64,000 nt of DNA. Source: an uncultured Verrucomicrobiota bacterium (GTDB lineage: Bacteria > Verrucomicrobiota > Verrucomicrobiia > Limisphaerales > UBA9464). The notes beneath the pieces are model-generated. The model made no database searches, had not been told where the DNA came from, and worked only from the letters and a program-made list of their open reading frames with translations. Numbering within the stretch: the stretch's first letter is position 1; each line of letters opens with the position of its first letter. The translations under genes were made by a program, and so were the position numbers. Where the stretch lies: positions 1 through 64,000 of the forward strand of contig CAIVQH010000054.1 in the NCBI GenBank assembly GCA_903907995.1, in the 5' to 3' direction. Of the stretch, positions 35,154 to 44,094 are shown one piece after another.

Positions 35154-36164
35154 ATGAAGACCATTTTCTGCCTCGCCGAAGACCGCCGCGGAGCCGAGAT
35201 CGGGCTCAAGCTGGCGATCCTTTCCCTGGCCGAGCACTGTCCCGGCGTTCCGGTCGTGCTGCACCGGCCCGATCCCATCCCCTCGTTCGTGGAATGGCTG
35301 AAGGCCCACCCACAGGTGCGGCTGGTCACGGAACCGCTGCCCGGAGCCAACGACTGGAACTGCAAGCCGCACGCACTGCTGCCCCTGCTGCCGGAAGACG
35401 ATGAGACGCAGGCCGTCTGGATTGATTCCGACATCATGGTCACGCGCGATCCCCGGCCCTTGTTCGCCTCGGTTTCGCCCCAGACGCTCATCCTCGCCCA
35501 GGAGGCGATCACCCAGACACACCAGGGCACGGGCATCCGGACCCGGGGATGGGAGCTGCCCGTTGGTCGTGAGTTCCCCCGCACCTTCAACAGCTGCGTG
35601 ATCCGCACCACGCGCCATCACCACCGACTCTTGCAACGCTGGCGGGAACTGCTGGAAGACCCGCGCTATATTGCCGCGTGCGAGGTGCCCGTGGCCGATA
35701 TCGAGAAAATGCCGCCGCATCTCTGGTGCGATCAGGACGTGCTGAACGCGCTGATCGGCGCGGCGGAATTCGCGGACATGCCGGTCCGCCCCCTCGCCCA
35801 CGCCCGTGAGCTGCTGCACACCGGCGGTGCGCTCGGCTTCACGGTGGGCGAACGCCTGCGCGGACTGTTCCTGCCCGTGCCGACCTTCCTGCATGCCATC
35901 GCGGGCAAACCCTGGGTGCTGCTCTCGCCCGCTAACCGCCAACCCGGCCGGTACGCCGCCTTCCGCCGGCTGCAACAGGAGCTTTCGCCCTTCGTCGCCC
36001 ACGCGCGCCGCTATCGCGACCAGGTCGGCGAACCGACCCCTTGGTTCGATGAGCACACCCCTCTCGGCACGGCCCTGCGCATCGCCGGTCTGGGCAACTG
36101 GGCCTTGCGCGGGCTGCCGATCACGGTCGCCGTCACGGTCGCGCGTAAGTTGAAAATGGCGTGA
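35154..36164 (+). CDS. Nucleotide-sugar glycosyltransferase (GT-A fold, GT8-like)
   Basis: 336 residues starting MKTIFCLAEDRRGAEIGLKL, the first beta strand and helix of a GT-A fold. The metal-binding DxD is in AVWIDSDIMVTRDPRPLF, preceded by the substrate-contact region GANDWNCKPHALLPLL. The later FNSCVIRT and LWCDQDVLNALIG segments are typical of retaining or unassigned sugar transferases. No membrane span. Donor and acceptor unknown. The first 96 bases of the open frame before ATG 35154 have no protein-like character and were left out. Confidence 0.7.
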   Translation: MKTIFCLAEDRRGAEIGLKLAILSLAEHCPGVPVVLHRPDPIPSFVEWLKAHPQVRLVTEPLPGANDWNCKPHALLPLLPEDDETQAVWIDSDIMVTRDPRPLFASVSPQTLILAQEAITQTHQGTGIRTRGWELPVGREFPRTFNSCVIRTTRHHHRLLQRWRELLEDPRYIAACEVPVADIEKMPPHLWCDQDVLNALIGAAEFADMPVRPLAHARELLHTGGALGFTVGERLRGLFLPVPTFLHAIAGKPWVLLSPANRQPGRYAAFRRLQQELSPFVAHARRYRDQVGEPTPWFDEHTPLGTALRIAGLGNWALRGLPITVAVTVARKLKMA

Positions 36165-36169
36165 CGAAG

Positions 36170-36247
36170 AGCAAGCAGGGGTGCAGGGGTGAAAGGGAGC
36201 AAGAGGGATTCCGGCACGCGCCCTTTCTCCCCTGCGCACTTTCCCCC
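36170..36247. repeat. Purine-rich word repeat with inverted half
   Basis: GCAGGGGTGCAGGGGTGAAA plus GGGAGCAAGAGGG (36175-36207) faces CCCTTTCTCCCCTGCGCACT+TTCCCCC (36221-36247). The words are complementary, giving an imperfect palindrome between the glycosyltransferase and the M28 gene. Confidence 0.5.
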
Positions 36248-36304
36248 ATCGCTTCCGCGAAATCTTCCTGCCTTTCGCGGCGCGACCCGTTCAAACTTCG
36301 GCGC

Positions 36305-38245
36305 GTGAGAACCCTGTTGCTGTTCAGCCTACTCGCCTGGCTTCCCCTCCATGCTGCCGACTGGCAGCCCCTGTTCGACGGCCAGTCGCTCGCCGGCTGG
36401 CGGATCGCAGAATTTGCCGGACACGGCGATGTCGAGGTGACCGGCGGAGTGGTGTTGCTGAACCAGGGCACCCTGACCGGCATCAACTACACCAATCCGA
36501 TGCCGTCCGTGGACTACGAGGTCGAATGGGAGGCCCGGCGCACCCAAGGCCTGGATTTCTTCAGCGCGCTCACCTTTCCGGTGAAGGACACCTTTGCCAC
36601 GTTCATCAATGGTGGCTGGGGCGGGGCCGTGGTCGGCATTTCGTCCATCAACGGCAGCGATGCCTCGCACAACGAGACCACTTCCTACCATCGCTTCAAG
36701 ACTGGCCAATGGTACCGCTTCCGCCTCGCTGTCACCGCCACCAACCTGAGCGCCTGGATCGACGGTGAGCGGGTCGTCAATGCCGACATCACGGGCAAGA
36801 CGATCACGCTGCGCCCCGGTGAGATTGAGCAGAGCAAGCCGTTTGGTTTCGCAACCTGGAGCACGACGGCGGAACTGCGCAGTATCCGGCTGCGGAAACT
36901 GGAAGCCGCCCCGAAGGGTGGCGCCGCCGCGGAAGGTTCCTCTTACAAGCTGCCCGACTCCATCGTGACCGCCGCCGACCGGCTCATCACGGCGGCCACC
37001 AACAGCGACTTCGCTTACCGGCGGCTCGCGGAATTGTGTGACACCTTTGGTCCCCGTTTCACCGGCTCGACCAATCTGGAGGCGGCGATTGACTGGATTC
37101 TCGCTCAGATGCGCGCGGATGGCTTTGACGCGGTCCGGGGCGAACCTGTGATGGTCCCGCACTGGGTGCGCGGGTCGGAATCCGTCGAGTTGCTCAAGCC
37201 ACGCCGGGAGACGCTGCCGATGCTGGGGCTGGGCGGGAGCATCGGAACCCCTTGGGGTGGGATCACCGCACCGGTCTTCGTCGTGCATTCGGTGGCGGAG
37301 CTGACCAACCACGCCGCCCAGGCGGCGGGCAAGATCGTGGTTTTTGACGTCCCTTACACCGATTACGGCGAGACGGTCGCCATCCGCGTCAACGGTGCGG
37401 TGCATGCGGCCAGGGTTGGGGCCAAGGCCAGCCTGATCCGCAGCATCACCCCCTTCGCCCTGCGCACGCCGCATACCGGCGTCATGTCCTACGAAACGAA
37501 CGTAACCAAGATTCCCCATGCGGCGCTGGCGCCCGAGGACACAGCCCGGTTTGCCCGGTGGCAGGATCGCGGAATCACACCAGTGGTGCGGCTGAAAATG
37601 ACGGCCCGGACGCGGAAAGATGTGCCCTCGCGCAATGTCGTGGCCGAACTGCGTGGCCGAGAGAAGCCGGACGAGATCATCGTGATCGGCGGCCACGTGG
37701 ATTCCTGGGACGTGGGCCAGGGCGCGCAGGACGACGGCGGCGGCTGCCTGGCAGCCTGGGAAGCCGTCCGGCTGATGAAGCAGCTCGGGCTGCGCCCGCG
37801 CCGGACCGTGCGCGTGGTGCTGTGGACCAATGAGGAGACCGGCGGTGCCGGCTCCAAGGCCTATCACAAGGCGCATCTCGCAGAAATGCCGAAGCATGTC
37901 GCCGCCATCGAGACCGATATCGGCACTTTCGCGCCGGAAGGGTTCGGCTTCACCGGCAGCACCAAGGCCAACGAGATCATCCGCGCCATCGGTGGGCTGT
38001 TGGGCCAGCGCCTGCAGGCCGGCAAGATCGTCCTGGGCGCGGGTGCGGCGGATGTCGCGCCGCTGTTGCAGGAGGGCGTCCCGAGTCTGGGCATGCGGGT
38101 CGATCGCACCCGCTACTTCTGGTATCACCACACCGCTGCCGACACGGTGGACAAGGTGGATCCGTATGACTTGGGCCGCTGCACGGCCACGCTGGCGGTG
38201 ATGGTGTACGCGCTGGCGGAACTCGATGAGCCGCTGCCGCGCTGA
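36305..38245 (+). CDS. Exported DUF1080 - M28 metallopeptidase fusion
   Basis: 646 residues from GTG 36305, chosen because it gives a clean signal peptide (RTLLLFSLLAWLPLHAADWQ). Residues ~19-200 are a DUF1080/3-keto-disaccharide hydrolase-like lectin fold (LFDGQSLAGWRIAEF, DYEVEWEARR, FKTGQWYRFRL, ITLRPGEIEQSKPFGF). Residues ~225-640 are an M28 zinc peptidase like carboxypeptidase Q, with a PA insert (~310-400). The metal ligands are complete: His in GGHVDSWDVG, Asp in AQDDGGGCLA, Glu-Glu in WTNEETGGAG, Asp in AIETDIGTF and His in WYHHTAADT. It probably trims peptides in the periplasm. The lectin-like front may target it to carbohydrate or glycopeptide; that pairing is inference. Confidence 0.85.
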   Translation: MRTLLLFSLLAWLPLHAADWQPLFDGQSLAGWRIAEFAGHGDVEVTGGVVLLNQGTLTGINYTNPMPSVDYEVEWEARRTQGLDFFSALTFPVKDTFATFINGGWGGAVVGISSINGSDASHNETTSYHRFKTGQWYRFRLAVTATNLSAWIDGERVVNADITGKTITLRPGEIEQSKPFGFATWSTTAELRSIRLRKLEAAPKGGAAAEGSSYKLPDSIVTAADRLITAATNSDFAYRRLAELCDTFGPRFTGSTNLEAAIDWILAQMRADGFDAVRGEPVMVPHWVRGSESVELLKPRRETLPMLGLGGSIGTPWGGITAPVFVVHSVAELTNHAAQAAGKIVVFDVPYTDYGETVAIRVNGAVHAARVGAKASLIRSITPFALRTPHTGVMSYETNVTKIPHAALAPEDTARFARWQDRGITPVVRLKMTARTRKDVPSRNVVAELRGREKPDEIIVIGGHVDSWDVGQGAQDDGGGCLAAWEAVRLMKQLGLRPRRTVRVVLWTNEETGGAGSKAYHKAHLAEMPKHVAAIETDIGTFAPEGFGFTGSTKANEIIRAIGGLLGQRLQAGKIVLGAGAADVAPLLQEGVPSLGMRVDRTRYFWYHHTAADTVDKVDPYDLGRCTATLAVMVYALAELDEPLPR

Positions 38246-38253
38246 TTCCGAAA

Positions 38254-39306
38254 CTACCGGGTAACCCGGATGCGGAAGAACTGGGCTTCCGCGTCCAGCG
38301 GCACATCCACGGCGGCCTCGGTGCCATCGCCGGCAATCTCGTCACCAATGGGCTGCCACGTGTTTGAATCGAGCGCGCCGGCCTGTTCGAACCGGTAAAA
38401 ACCTCATGCCTGCGTCCGCGCATGCAGATGCAACTGGCCGCCGTTCAGCCCGGCGAGCAGCGGCGGGGCTTCCACCGGCACGCTGCCACCGACCACAAAC
38501 TGAAACACCGGGCTGCTCTCCCGCACGCCGTCCGTGATCTGGATGACCTTCCAGTAGTTCGTGGACGCCGCAGCCAGACCGGACAAACCCCATGAAATGT
38601 CGGCGGTTTTGCCGAGCAAATCGGCAGGACCCAGATCTGCGGTGGAACCGAGATAGACCTCGTATTCCACACTCCCCGGCAAGATTTCGAGGCGCACCTC
38701 ATCCACCCGTGCCAGGAAATACGCCGTCCGGAAAATCTCATTGGTTACTGAGAATGTCAGATAAATGGTCTTCCCCAGATATCTGCTGAAATCGAGTTCG
38801 TGCCGGTTCCAAGGCGCGATATTCGCCTCGCCGCAGGGCGTATCATAGACCACCTCGATCGCCTGTGTGCCGACGACATTGACATCCACCTTGAAATGCG
38901 GTTGGTCCCCGGGTACCTCCGACGAGGAGGTGTAATCCCACCATTGCAGTCGCGCACCCGATCCGGTCTTGGGCAGCTTTACGGTCTGAAACATTATGGC
39001 TTCACTGTGGCCGTTCAAATTATGCCCCGGCATTGGTATCTCGACATAATGGGAGCCTACATAGGCGGTTCCGGAATCCACCGCCACGTGCCAGAGTGAC
39101 AGCATGCTCCACTGTTGTCCTCCGGCTTCAAAGCCGCCGTCGGCAACACAGTTTGTCAGCGGTCCCGCCTGCCATGCCAGGGTTAGCTGGGCTGGCTGAT
39201 TGGTGGCGGTGTCTCCCGGTGAAACCAACGCCGGAGCGGCGGCCTGAACCCGGGCGATCGCAAAATGAAGCAGCAACAGGACCTGAAGGATTTGGTAGAG
39301 CTTCAT
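38254..39306 (-). pseudogene. Exported beta-sandwich protein interrupted by an in-frame TGA
   Basis: The ATG at 39306 opens a signal peptide (MKLYQILQVLLLLHFAIARV). A galactose-binding-like/MAM-like region follows (VADGGFEAGGQQWSMLS...GSHYVEIPMPGH...YLTFSVTNE) and then a fibronectin-like unit (YEVYLGSTADLGPADLLGK...TNYWKVIQITDG). The frame meets TGA at 38404-38406, right after LHLHARTQA. With no shift it continues GFYRFEQAGALDSNTWQPIG and ends EAQFFRIRVTR at a TAG (38254). That ending is the usual close of verrucomicrobial exported proteins of this kind (x-FFR-(I/L)-x). So the TGA is probably a nonsense mutation or a sequencing error, less likely readthrough. The truncated product would be 300 residues. 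Confidence 0.7.
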
Positions 39307-39444
39307 TGTTTGATGCCAAGACTGCTTTCCCATTGTGAATGCTGTCAATATAACCTCACGCAGGGACGAGTCAGGTTTCAGAAAGAAATATGGCAGCGTG
39401 TCGGAAAAACACTGAGCCTGAATACAGGCTTTCCGCCAGCCGCC

Positions 39445-41346
39445 TCACTTCCGGTCAAGACACTCGCGGACAACCCGTGCCAGTTTGATCGGCGAGTATG
39501 GTTTCGCCAAAAAGCCGTCGGCATTGGTTTGCGTCGTCTCGGCGTTGTAACCACTGGTCAGGATCACTTTCAGGCCGGGATCTTCCCCCTGCAGCCGGAC
39601 GGCCAGTTCGCCGCCGGTCATCCCGTCGGGCATGACCATGTCCGTGAGCAGCAACCGGATCTTGGCGCGGTTGGCCGCCCAGACTTTCAGGGCCGAGACG
39701 CCGGAGCCGGCTTCCAACACATTATATCCGCAGCGCTGCAGGACCAGCTTGGCCAGGGCCCGCAGGGCGGGTTCATCCTCGACCACCAGAATGGACTCGG
39801 TCCCCCGCGGCAGCTCGTTGGACGGGGCCGCCGCCGGGCTCGCCACGACCGGCCGCTCGGCCACCGGGAAATGGACATGGAACGTGGTGCCTTCGCCGAC
39901 CACGCTTTGCACTTCGATCCAGCCCCGGTGCTGCTTCAAGATGCCGTAAACTGTTGCCAGCCCAAGCCCGGTGCCCTTGCCCACCTCTTTCGTGGTGAAG
40001 AACGGCTCGAAAATGCGGGACAGATGTTCGGGCGCAATGCCGGTGCCCGTGTCCGTGACGCTGAGCCGTATGTAAGGGCCGGGAGTGGCCTCGGAACCGC
40101 TCGGCGGAGTTGCCGAATCGAGGGACACCAGGGAGGTCGCCAGCGTCAGCCTTCCGCCGCTCGGCATTGCATCCCGAGAGTTCACAACCAGGTTCAGCAG
40201 CACCTGCTCAATCATCGTGCGGTCCCCGCGCATGGGCGGCAGGTTGGGGGCGCAATCCGCCACCAGGTGGATGTCCTCGCCCAGCAACCGACCGAGCATG
40301 ACCGCCAGGTTCTGCACGATTTCGCGCAGGTCGAGGTCGGCCATTTCCATCGCCTGTTTGCGGCCGAAGAGCAGCAGCTGGCGGGTCAGGCCGGCGGCAC
40401 GTTCCGCCGTCTCGATGATCTGCTGGGCCAGCGCCGAGGCCTCGCTGTCCGGCCCGCCAGTGGTCTCCAGCAGCAGGGAGGCGTTGCAATGGATGACAGT
40501 GAGGATGTTGTTGAAATCGTGGGCGACCCCGCCCGCGAGCTGGCCGATGGCCTCCATTTTCTGCGCCTGCCGGAACTGCGCCTCGAGCCGTTTCTGCTCG
40601 GTGATATTGCGGGCGATGGTGCTGATGCCGATGATCTTGTCCGCAGCATCGCGCAGCGGGGAGATGGTCATCGACACATCCAGATGTTTCCCCTGCTTCG
40701 TGACCCGGACCGTTTCAAGGTGACTGACGCCTTCGCCTCGCGCCACCCGGGCCAGAATATCCCGCTCCTCCGCCACCCGGTCGGCCGGGAACAGTGTCAA
40801 GATCGACCGCCCGACGATTTCCGACGCCGCATAGCCGAAGAGCTTTTCCGCACCGGGATTCCAGCCGGTAACCACGCCTTCCACCGTCTTGCTGATGATG
40901 GCGTCATCGGAAAATTCCACCACGGCGGCAAAGCGGGCCTGCATCTCCTCCGCCTGACGCCGTTGGCGGCGGGCCTGCCCCTGCGCCAGGGCCTGCGCAA
41001 CCGCCGGGCCCAGGCGCACCAGCCGGTCCTTCAGCAGATAATCGGCGGCACCGTCCCGCATCGCCGACACGGCGACATCCTCACCGATGGTGCCGGACAC
41101 GAGGATGAAGGGGATTTCCAGGCCGCTTTGGGTCAGCAGTTCCAAGGCGCGCAGGCCGCCAAACTGCGGCATGGCATAGTCGGAAAGCACCAGATCGTAG
41201 CCGGGCCCCAGATGGGCCAGAAATTCCGGCTCCGTATCCACGCGCCGCCAGTCGGGAGTGTAGCCCGCACGCCGCAGCTCGCGCAGGAGCAGCTCGGCGT
41301 CGTCGGGGTTGTCCTCGACCATCAGGATGCGGATCGGCTTCCCCAT
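39445..41346 (-). CDS. Hybrid sensor histidine kinase, REC-PAS-HisKA-HATPase-REC
   Basis: 633 residues, soluble. REC1 (1-125) has the phospho-Asp in LVLSDYAMPQ and the Lys in YLLKDRL. The PAS domain (~145-265) has VTGWNPGAEKLFGY and HLDVSMTISPLRD. The kinase has the His in GGVAHDFNNILTVI, the N box LNLVVNSRDAMP, and the G boxes DTGTGIAPEHLSRIFEPFF and GTGLGLATVYGILKQH. REC2 (~510-630) has LLLTDMVMPDG and a Lys in FLAKPYSP. No membrane segment, so it must sense a cytoplasmic signal or be driven by its REC1. Fourth gene of an operon: it starts 3 bp after the response regulator stop. Phosphorelay between REC1, the kinase and REC2 is family-typical. Confidence 0.93.
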   Translation of the reverse strand: MGKPIRILMVEDNPDDAELLLRELRRAGYTPDWRRVDTEPEFLAHLGPGYDLVLSDYAMPQFGGLRALELLTQSGLEIPFILVSGTIGEDVAVSAMRDGAADYLLKDRLVRLGPAVAQALAQGQARRQRRQAEEMQARFAAVVEFSDDAIISKTVEGVVTGWNPGAEKLFGYAASEIVGRSILTLFPADRVAEERDILARVARGEGVSHLETVRVTKQGKHLDVSMTISPLRDAADKIIGISTIARNITEQKRLEAQFRQAQKMEAIGQLAGGVAHDFNNILTVIHCNASLLLETTGGPDSEASALAQQIIETAERAAGLTRQLLLFGRKQAMEMADLDLREIVQNLAVMLGRLLGEDIHLVADCAPNLPPMRGDRTMIEQVLLNLVVNSRDAMPSGGRLTLATSLVSLDSATPPSGSEATPGPYIRLSVTDTGTGIAPEHLSRIFEPFFTTKEVGKGTGLGLATVYGILKQHRGWIEVQSVVGEGTTFHVHFPVAERPVVASPAAAPSNELPRGTESILVVEDEPALRALAKLVLQRCGYNVLEAGSGVSALKVWAANRAKIRLLLTDMVMPDGMTGGELAVRLQGEDPGLKVILTSGYNAETTQTNADGFLAKPYSPIKLARVVRECLDRK

Positions 41347-41349
41347 CGT

Positions 41350-41802
41350 TCAGGCTCCCGGACGGGGCGCTTCGTTGAGCAGGAGCCAGTACATGCCCAA
41401 GTCCCGCACGGCCACCGTGAACCCCTCGAAATTCACCGGCTTCACAATGTAGCTGTTCACCCCGAGACGGTAGCTTTCCACCACGTCGCGCTGTTCCTTG
41501 GACGAGGTGAGGATGACCACGGGAATGGTCTTGGTGCGGGGATCGGATTTGATCCGTTGCAGCACTTCCAATCCGTCCACTTTCGGCAGCTTCAGGTCGA
41601 GCAGGATCAGCCGTGGAGCATCCTCAATGCGGCGGCCGGCGAACGTGCCCTCACCAAAAACGTAGTCCAACGCCTCCACGCCGTCGCGGGCGATCTGGAT
41701 GCGGTTGGCGATGTGCGCCTTCTGCAGGGCGCGCAGGGTCAGTTCGAGATCCTGCGGATTGTCCTCCACAAGCAGAATCTCCACGGCATTGTTCTCGTTC
41801 AT
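41350..41802 (-). CDS. Single-domain response regulator (Rcp1/CheY-like)
   Basis: 150 residues made only of a receiver domain: [17 protein letters not shown] (acidic pocket), the phospho-Asp in [13 protein letters not shown], Ser/Thr in [11 protein letters not shown] and Lys in [11 protein letters not shown]. The extra loop [14 protein letters not shown] is typical of regulators paired with phytochrome-like kinases. It has no output domain, so it acts by protein contact or as a phosphate shuttle. Its start overlaps the stop of the upstream kinase by 4 bases, and the hybrid kinase follows after 3 bases. The direct partner is probably the kinase at 41799-43193. Confidence 0.92.
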   Translation of the reverse strand: MNENNAVEILLVEDNPQDLELTLRALQKAHIANRIQIARDGVEALDYVFGEGTFAGRRIEDAPRLILLDLKLPKVDGLEVLQRIKSDPRTKTIPVVILTSSKEQRDVVESYRLGVNSYIVKPVNFEGFTVAVRDLGMYWLLLNEAPRPGA

Positions 41803-43193
41803 TCAGAATTCCTCCTGTCTACGGTGAAATGGAAGGTCGCCCCCCGATCCACCGCAGCCTCGGCCCAGATGCGTCCGCCATGACGGTGGACGATCCGCTG
41901 CACGATCGCCAGGCCGACGCCCGTGCCCTCGTACTCCTCCACCCGGTGCAGGCGTTGGAACACGCCAAACAGCTTGCCCGCATAGCGCATGTCAAAGCCA
42001 GCCCCGTTATCGCGGACGAAATAAATGGTCTCGCCATTCTCCGCCTGGCAGCCGAGCTCAATGACCGCCGGATCGCGGTGACGGGTAAATTTCAGGGCGT
42101 TGGTGATCAGGTTGGACCACACCAGCTTCAGCAGTGCCGGATCGCCCTGACAGGCAGGCAGTGGGCCGATCTTCAGCTTGAGGTTTCGGCCCTGCCGCTG
42201 CCAGTTCAGGTCTTCCAGCGCGGCACTCACGAGCTCGACATTGTCCACCTCCCGCTTGGTCAGGGGGGTCCGGCTCAGCCGCGAGAAGGTCAGCAGGTGA
42301 TCAATGAGGTCACCCATGCGCTGCGCCCCCTGCCGGATGATGCGCAGATAGCGTCCGGCCTCTTCCGGCATTTGGGGCCCAAAATCCTCGATCAAGGCCT
42401 CGGAAAAACCGGCCATCGAGCGCAGGGGCGACCGCAAGTCATGGGAGACCGAATAGGAAAACGCCTCCAGTTCCCGGTTGGCTTCCTCCAGCTGCGCGGT
42501 GCGCTCAGCCACCCGCCTTTCCAGGTCGGCGTTCAGGCGGAGGACCTCCTCCTCGGCGGACTTCCGCTCGATCACCTCCTGCTGCAACCGGGCATTCGCC
42601 TGCTCCGCCAGCTTCCGTACCTCGACGGCGTCCTCCATCAGGTTGAGCGCGGCGATTCGCGATGCGGCAAGATGTTCTTCCGCGACGCGCCGGGCCTCGA
42701 TATGCGCCTCCAGTTGGAGGGTCCGTTCATGCAGGGTCCCGAGCGCCCGGTCCTTTTCCACCCCATGCCGCTTGGCCCGGACGAACTCGGTCACATCCTC
42801 AACGTGGTGAACGATGTAGATCAGATGGCGCTGGGCATCCAGCACGGGCGAGTTGTGCGGCTTCCAGTATCGCTCCTCAAAGCCGCCACCGGCCTCCGCC
42901 GGACGCCGGATGTCGTACTGTTGCACCGGCATCGTGTCCGCCACGTGGCCATCGAGGACACGTTGCAAGGAGGCACGCAGGTTGCGCACCCCATCAGCCT
43001 TGGGATCGTCGGGGTTGTCCGGAAAGACCTCGAAGATCCCCTTCCCGACAATCCGCTCGCGCTGGGTCATCGTCGCCCGGGCATAGGCATCGCTGACCGC
43101 GACGATGCGCAGGCCCGGATCCAGGACCAGAAACAGGCCGGGCAAGGCTTCGAACAGCCGCTTAAAATCCGGGGTCAGAAGGGGGAGGCTCAT
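41799..43193 (-). CDS. PAS-domain sensor histidine kinase (phytochrome-kinase-like)
   Basis: 464 residues, soluble. The PAS domain (~8-140) starts [28 protein letters not shown], and a long coiled coil follows (~150-230, [20 protein letters not shown]). The phospho-His is in [20 protein letters not shown], the N box is [12 protein letters not shown], and the G boxes are [20 protein letters not shown] and [13 protein letters not shown]. The kinase part is of the phytochrome/Cph1 class that pairs with Rcp1-type regulators, which matches the next gene. ATG 43193 overlaps the stop of the small upstream gene (ATGA). Signal not known; the first PAS has no visible chromophore Cys. Confidence 0.92.
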   Translation of the reverse strand: MSLPLLTPDFKRLFEALPGLFLVLDPGLRIVAVSDAYARATMTQRERIVGKGIFEVFPDNPDDPKADGVRNLRASLQRVLDGHVADTMPVQQYDIRRPAEAGGGFEERYWKPHNSPVLDAQRHLIYIVHHVEDVTEFVRAKRHGVEKDRALGTLHERTLQLEAHIEARRVAEEHLAASRIAALNLMEDAVEVRKLAEQANARLQQEVIERKSAEEEVLRLNADLERRVAERTAQLEEANRELEAFSYSVSHDLRSPLRSMAGFSEALIEDFGPQMPEEAGRYLRIIRQGAQRMGDLIDHLLTFSRLSRTPLTKREVDNVELVSAALEDLNWQRQGRNLKLKIGPLPACQGDPALLKLVWSNLITNALKFTRHRDPAVIELGCQAENGETIYFVRDNGAGFDMRYAGKLFGVFQRLHRVEEYEGTGVGLAIVQRIVHRHGGRIWAEAAVDRGATFHFTVDRRNSE

Positions 43194-43435
43194 GCCATTT
43201 CGACGGTTGCGGGCAGGACGAGGGCCTCGGTCTCCGTGCCCTCGGCAAAACTGGGCGGAAAAACCTCCGGCCGGCCCAGTTCGCCGGCGAGTTCGTTCAC
43301 CTGTCTCATCAGTTCGATCAACCGCAGTTCCCGGGTGGTGGCCCGGTTGAAGCGCTCGAGTTCCTCGCGCTCCTGATGGCCGTCCGCACCCACGGACACA
43401 AGGGACGATGGCAGGCGCTGATGAAGAGTTTGCAT
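43190..43435 (-). CDS. Small protein co-encoded with the histidine kinase
   Basis: 81 residues, with a helix rich in charge: EREELERFNRATTRELRLIELMRQVNELAGELGRP, then PPSFAEG. The core (E)RFNR-x-T-x-x-RE-x-R-x-IELK/M-x-x-VN-x-L recalls the linker region found just before or after PAS-kinase modules in other bacteria, where it is often fused to the kinase. Here it is a separate gene whose stop overlaps the kinase start (ATGA), so it is probably made in equal amounts and binds or dimerises with the kinase. Role not known. Confidence 0.65.
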   Translation of the reverse strand: MQTLHQRLPSSLVSVGADGHQEREELERFNRATTRELRLIELMRQVNELAGELGRPEVFPPSFAEGTETEALVLPATVEMA

Positions 43436-44094
43436 GCTGGCCCCGCTGAAAATGCATCACTTCCGGAAAATGCCGCCGGAAAGAAATGTCCGGTGGCACC
43501 GAAATGGAGAGCCGCATATGGCTCCCGAATGGTCACCTTGTTCGATTATATTTCACCGCATTGCTCCTGATCCTCAACCATCCTTTTCTTACCGTTTTAA
43601 CTGTCATCTGTCACGCTCCAAAACAGTTGGGCTACGTTCACAGTCCGACCATCAGATTCCACGGAAACTCTTCTGTCAAAACCATATCCGCAGAAATAGT
43701 TTGGGTGGATGACAATCATGTCATCCGCAACAATGATTTCACGGGATCTTCCCGGTCAGCGGCTCACAGGAAGTCAACCTATTCCGGACTACGCGAGCGG
43801 CCTACCGCCTGGGACGGTCGATTCCCCGCCTATAATATGCCCCTGCCGTCCCGAAGGAGGAACCAAGCCACCTTTCTTGCTTCCTTCCCGGTCGGCACGT
43901 CCGGTTGATTTCACGAGTGCTCTTAATCCTTGTGGCGGACGAAACTTGCGAGCACTCAACCCCTGGGGAAAATTTCCACTCCTTAAAACTTCTGCTCGCA
44001 CCAGCCGACTGGCTCTCGCAGGATTTTGTCCGCTCCACCCTGCCCTGCCCCACTGGTCGCCCGACCGCTTGGGCAGGCACAGCCAGCCTGGTTT
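43436..44094. other. Gene-poor 659-base gap with three perfect inverted repeats
   Basis: I see no convincing gene here. The stretch is less GC-rich than its surroundings and holds three perfect inverted repeats: GGATGACA-ATCA-TGTCATCC (43707-43726), GGGACGG...CCGTCCC (43811-43817 with 43846-43852) and GAGTGCTC...GAGCACTC (43915-43922 with 43950-43957). TATAAT lies in the loop of the second (43831-43836). These could be operators, a structured leader for the ThuA gene, or an unrecognised small RNA. Open frames across the gap have no protein-like features. Confidence 0.4.

Noticed and set aside
39265-41883. An 872-codon plus-strand open frame opposite the hybrid kinase and regulator
   Set aside because: The minus strand has complete REC, PAS and kinase motifs with correct spacing; the plus frame has none.
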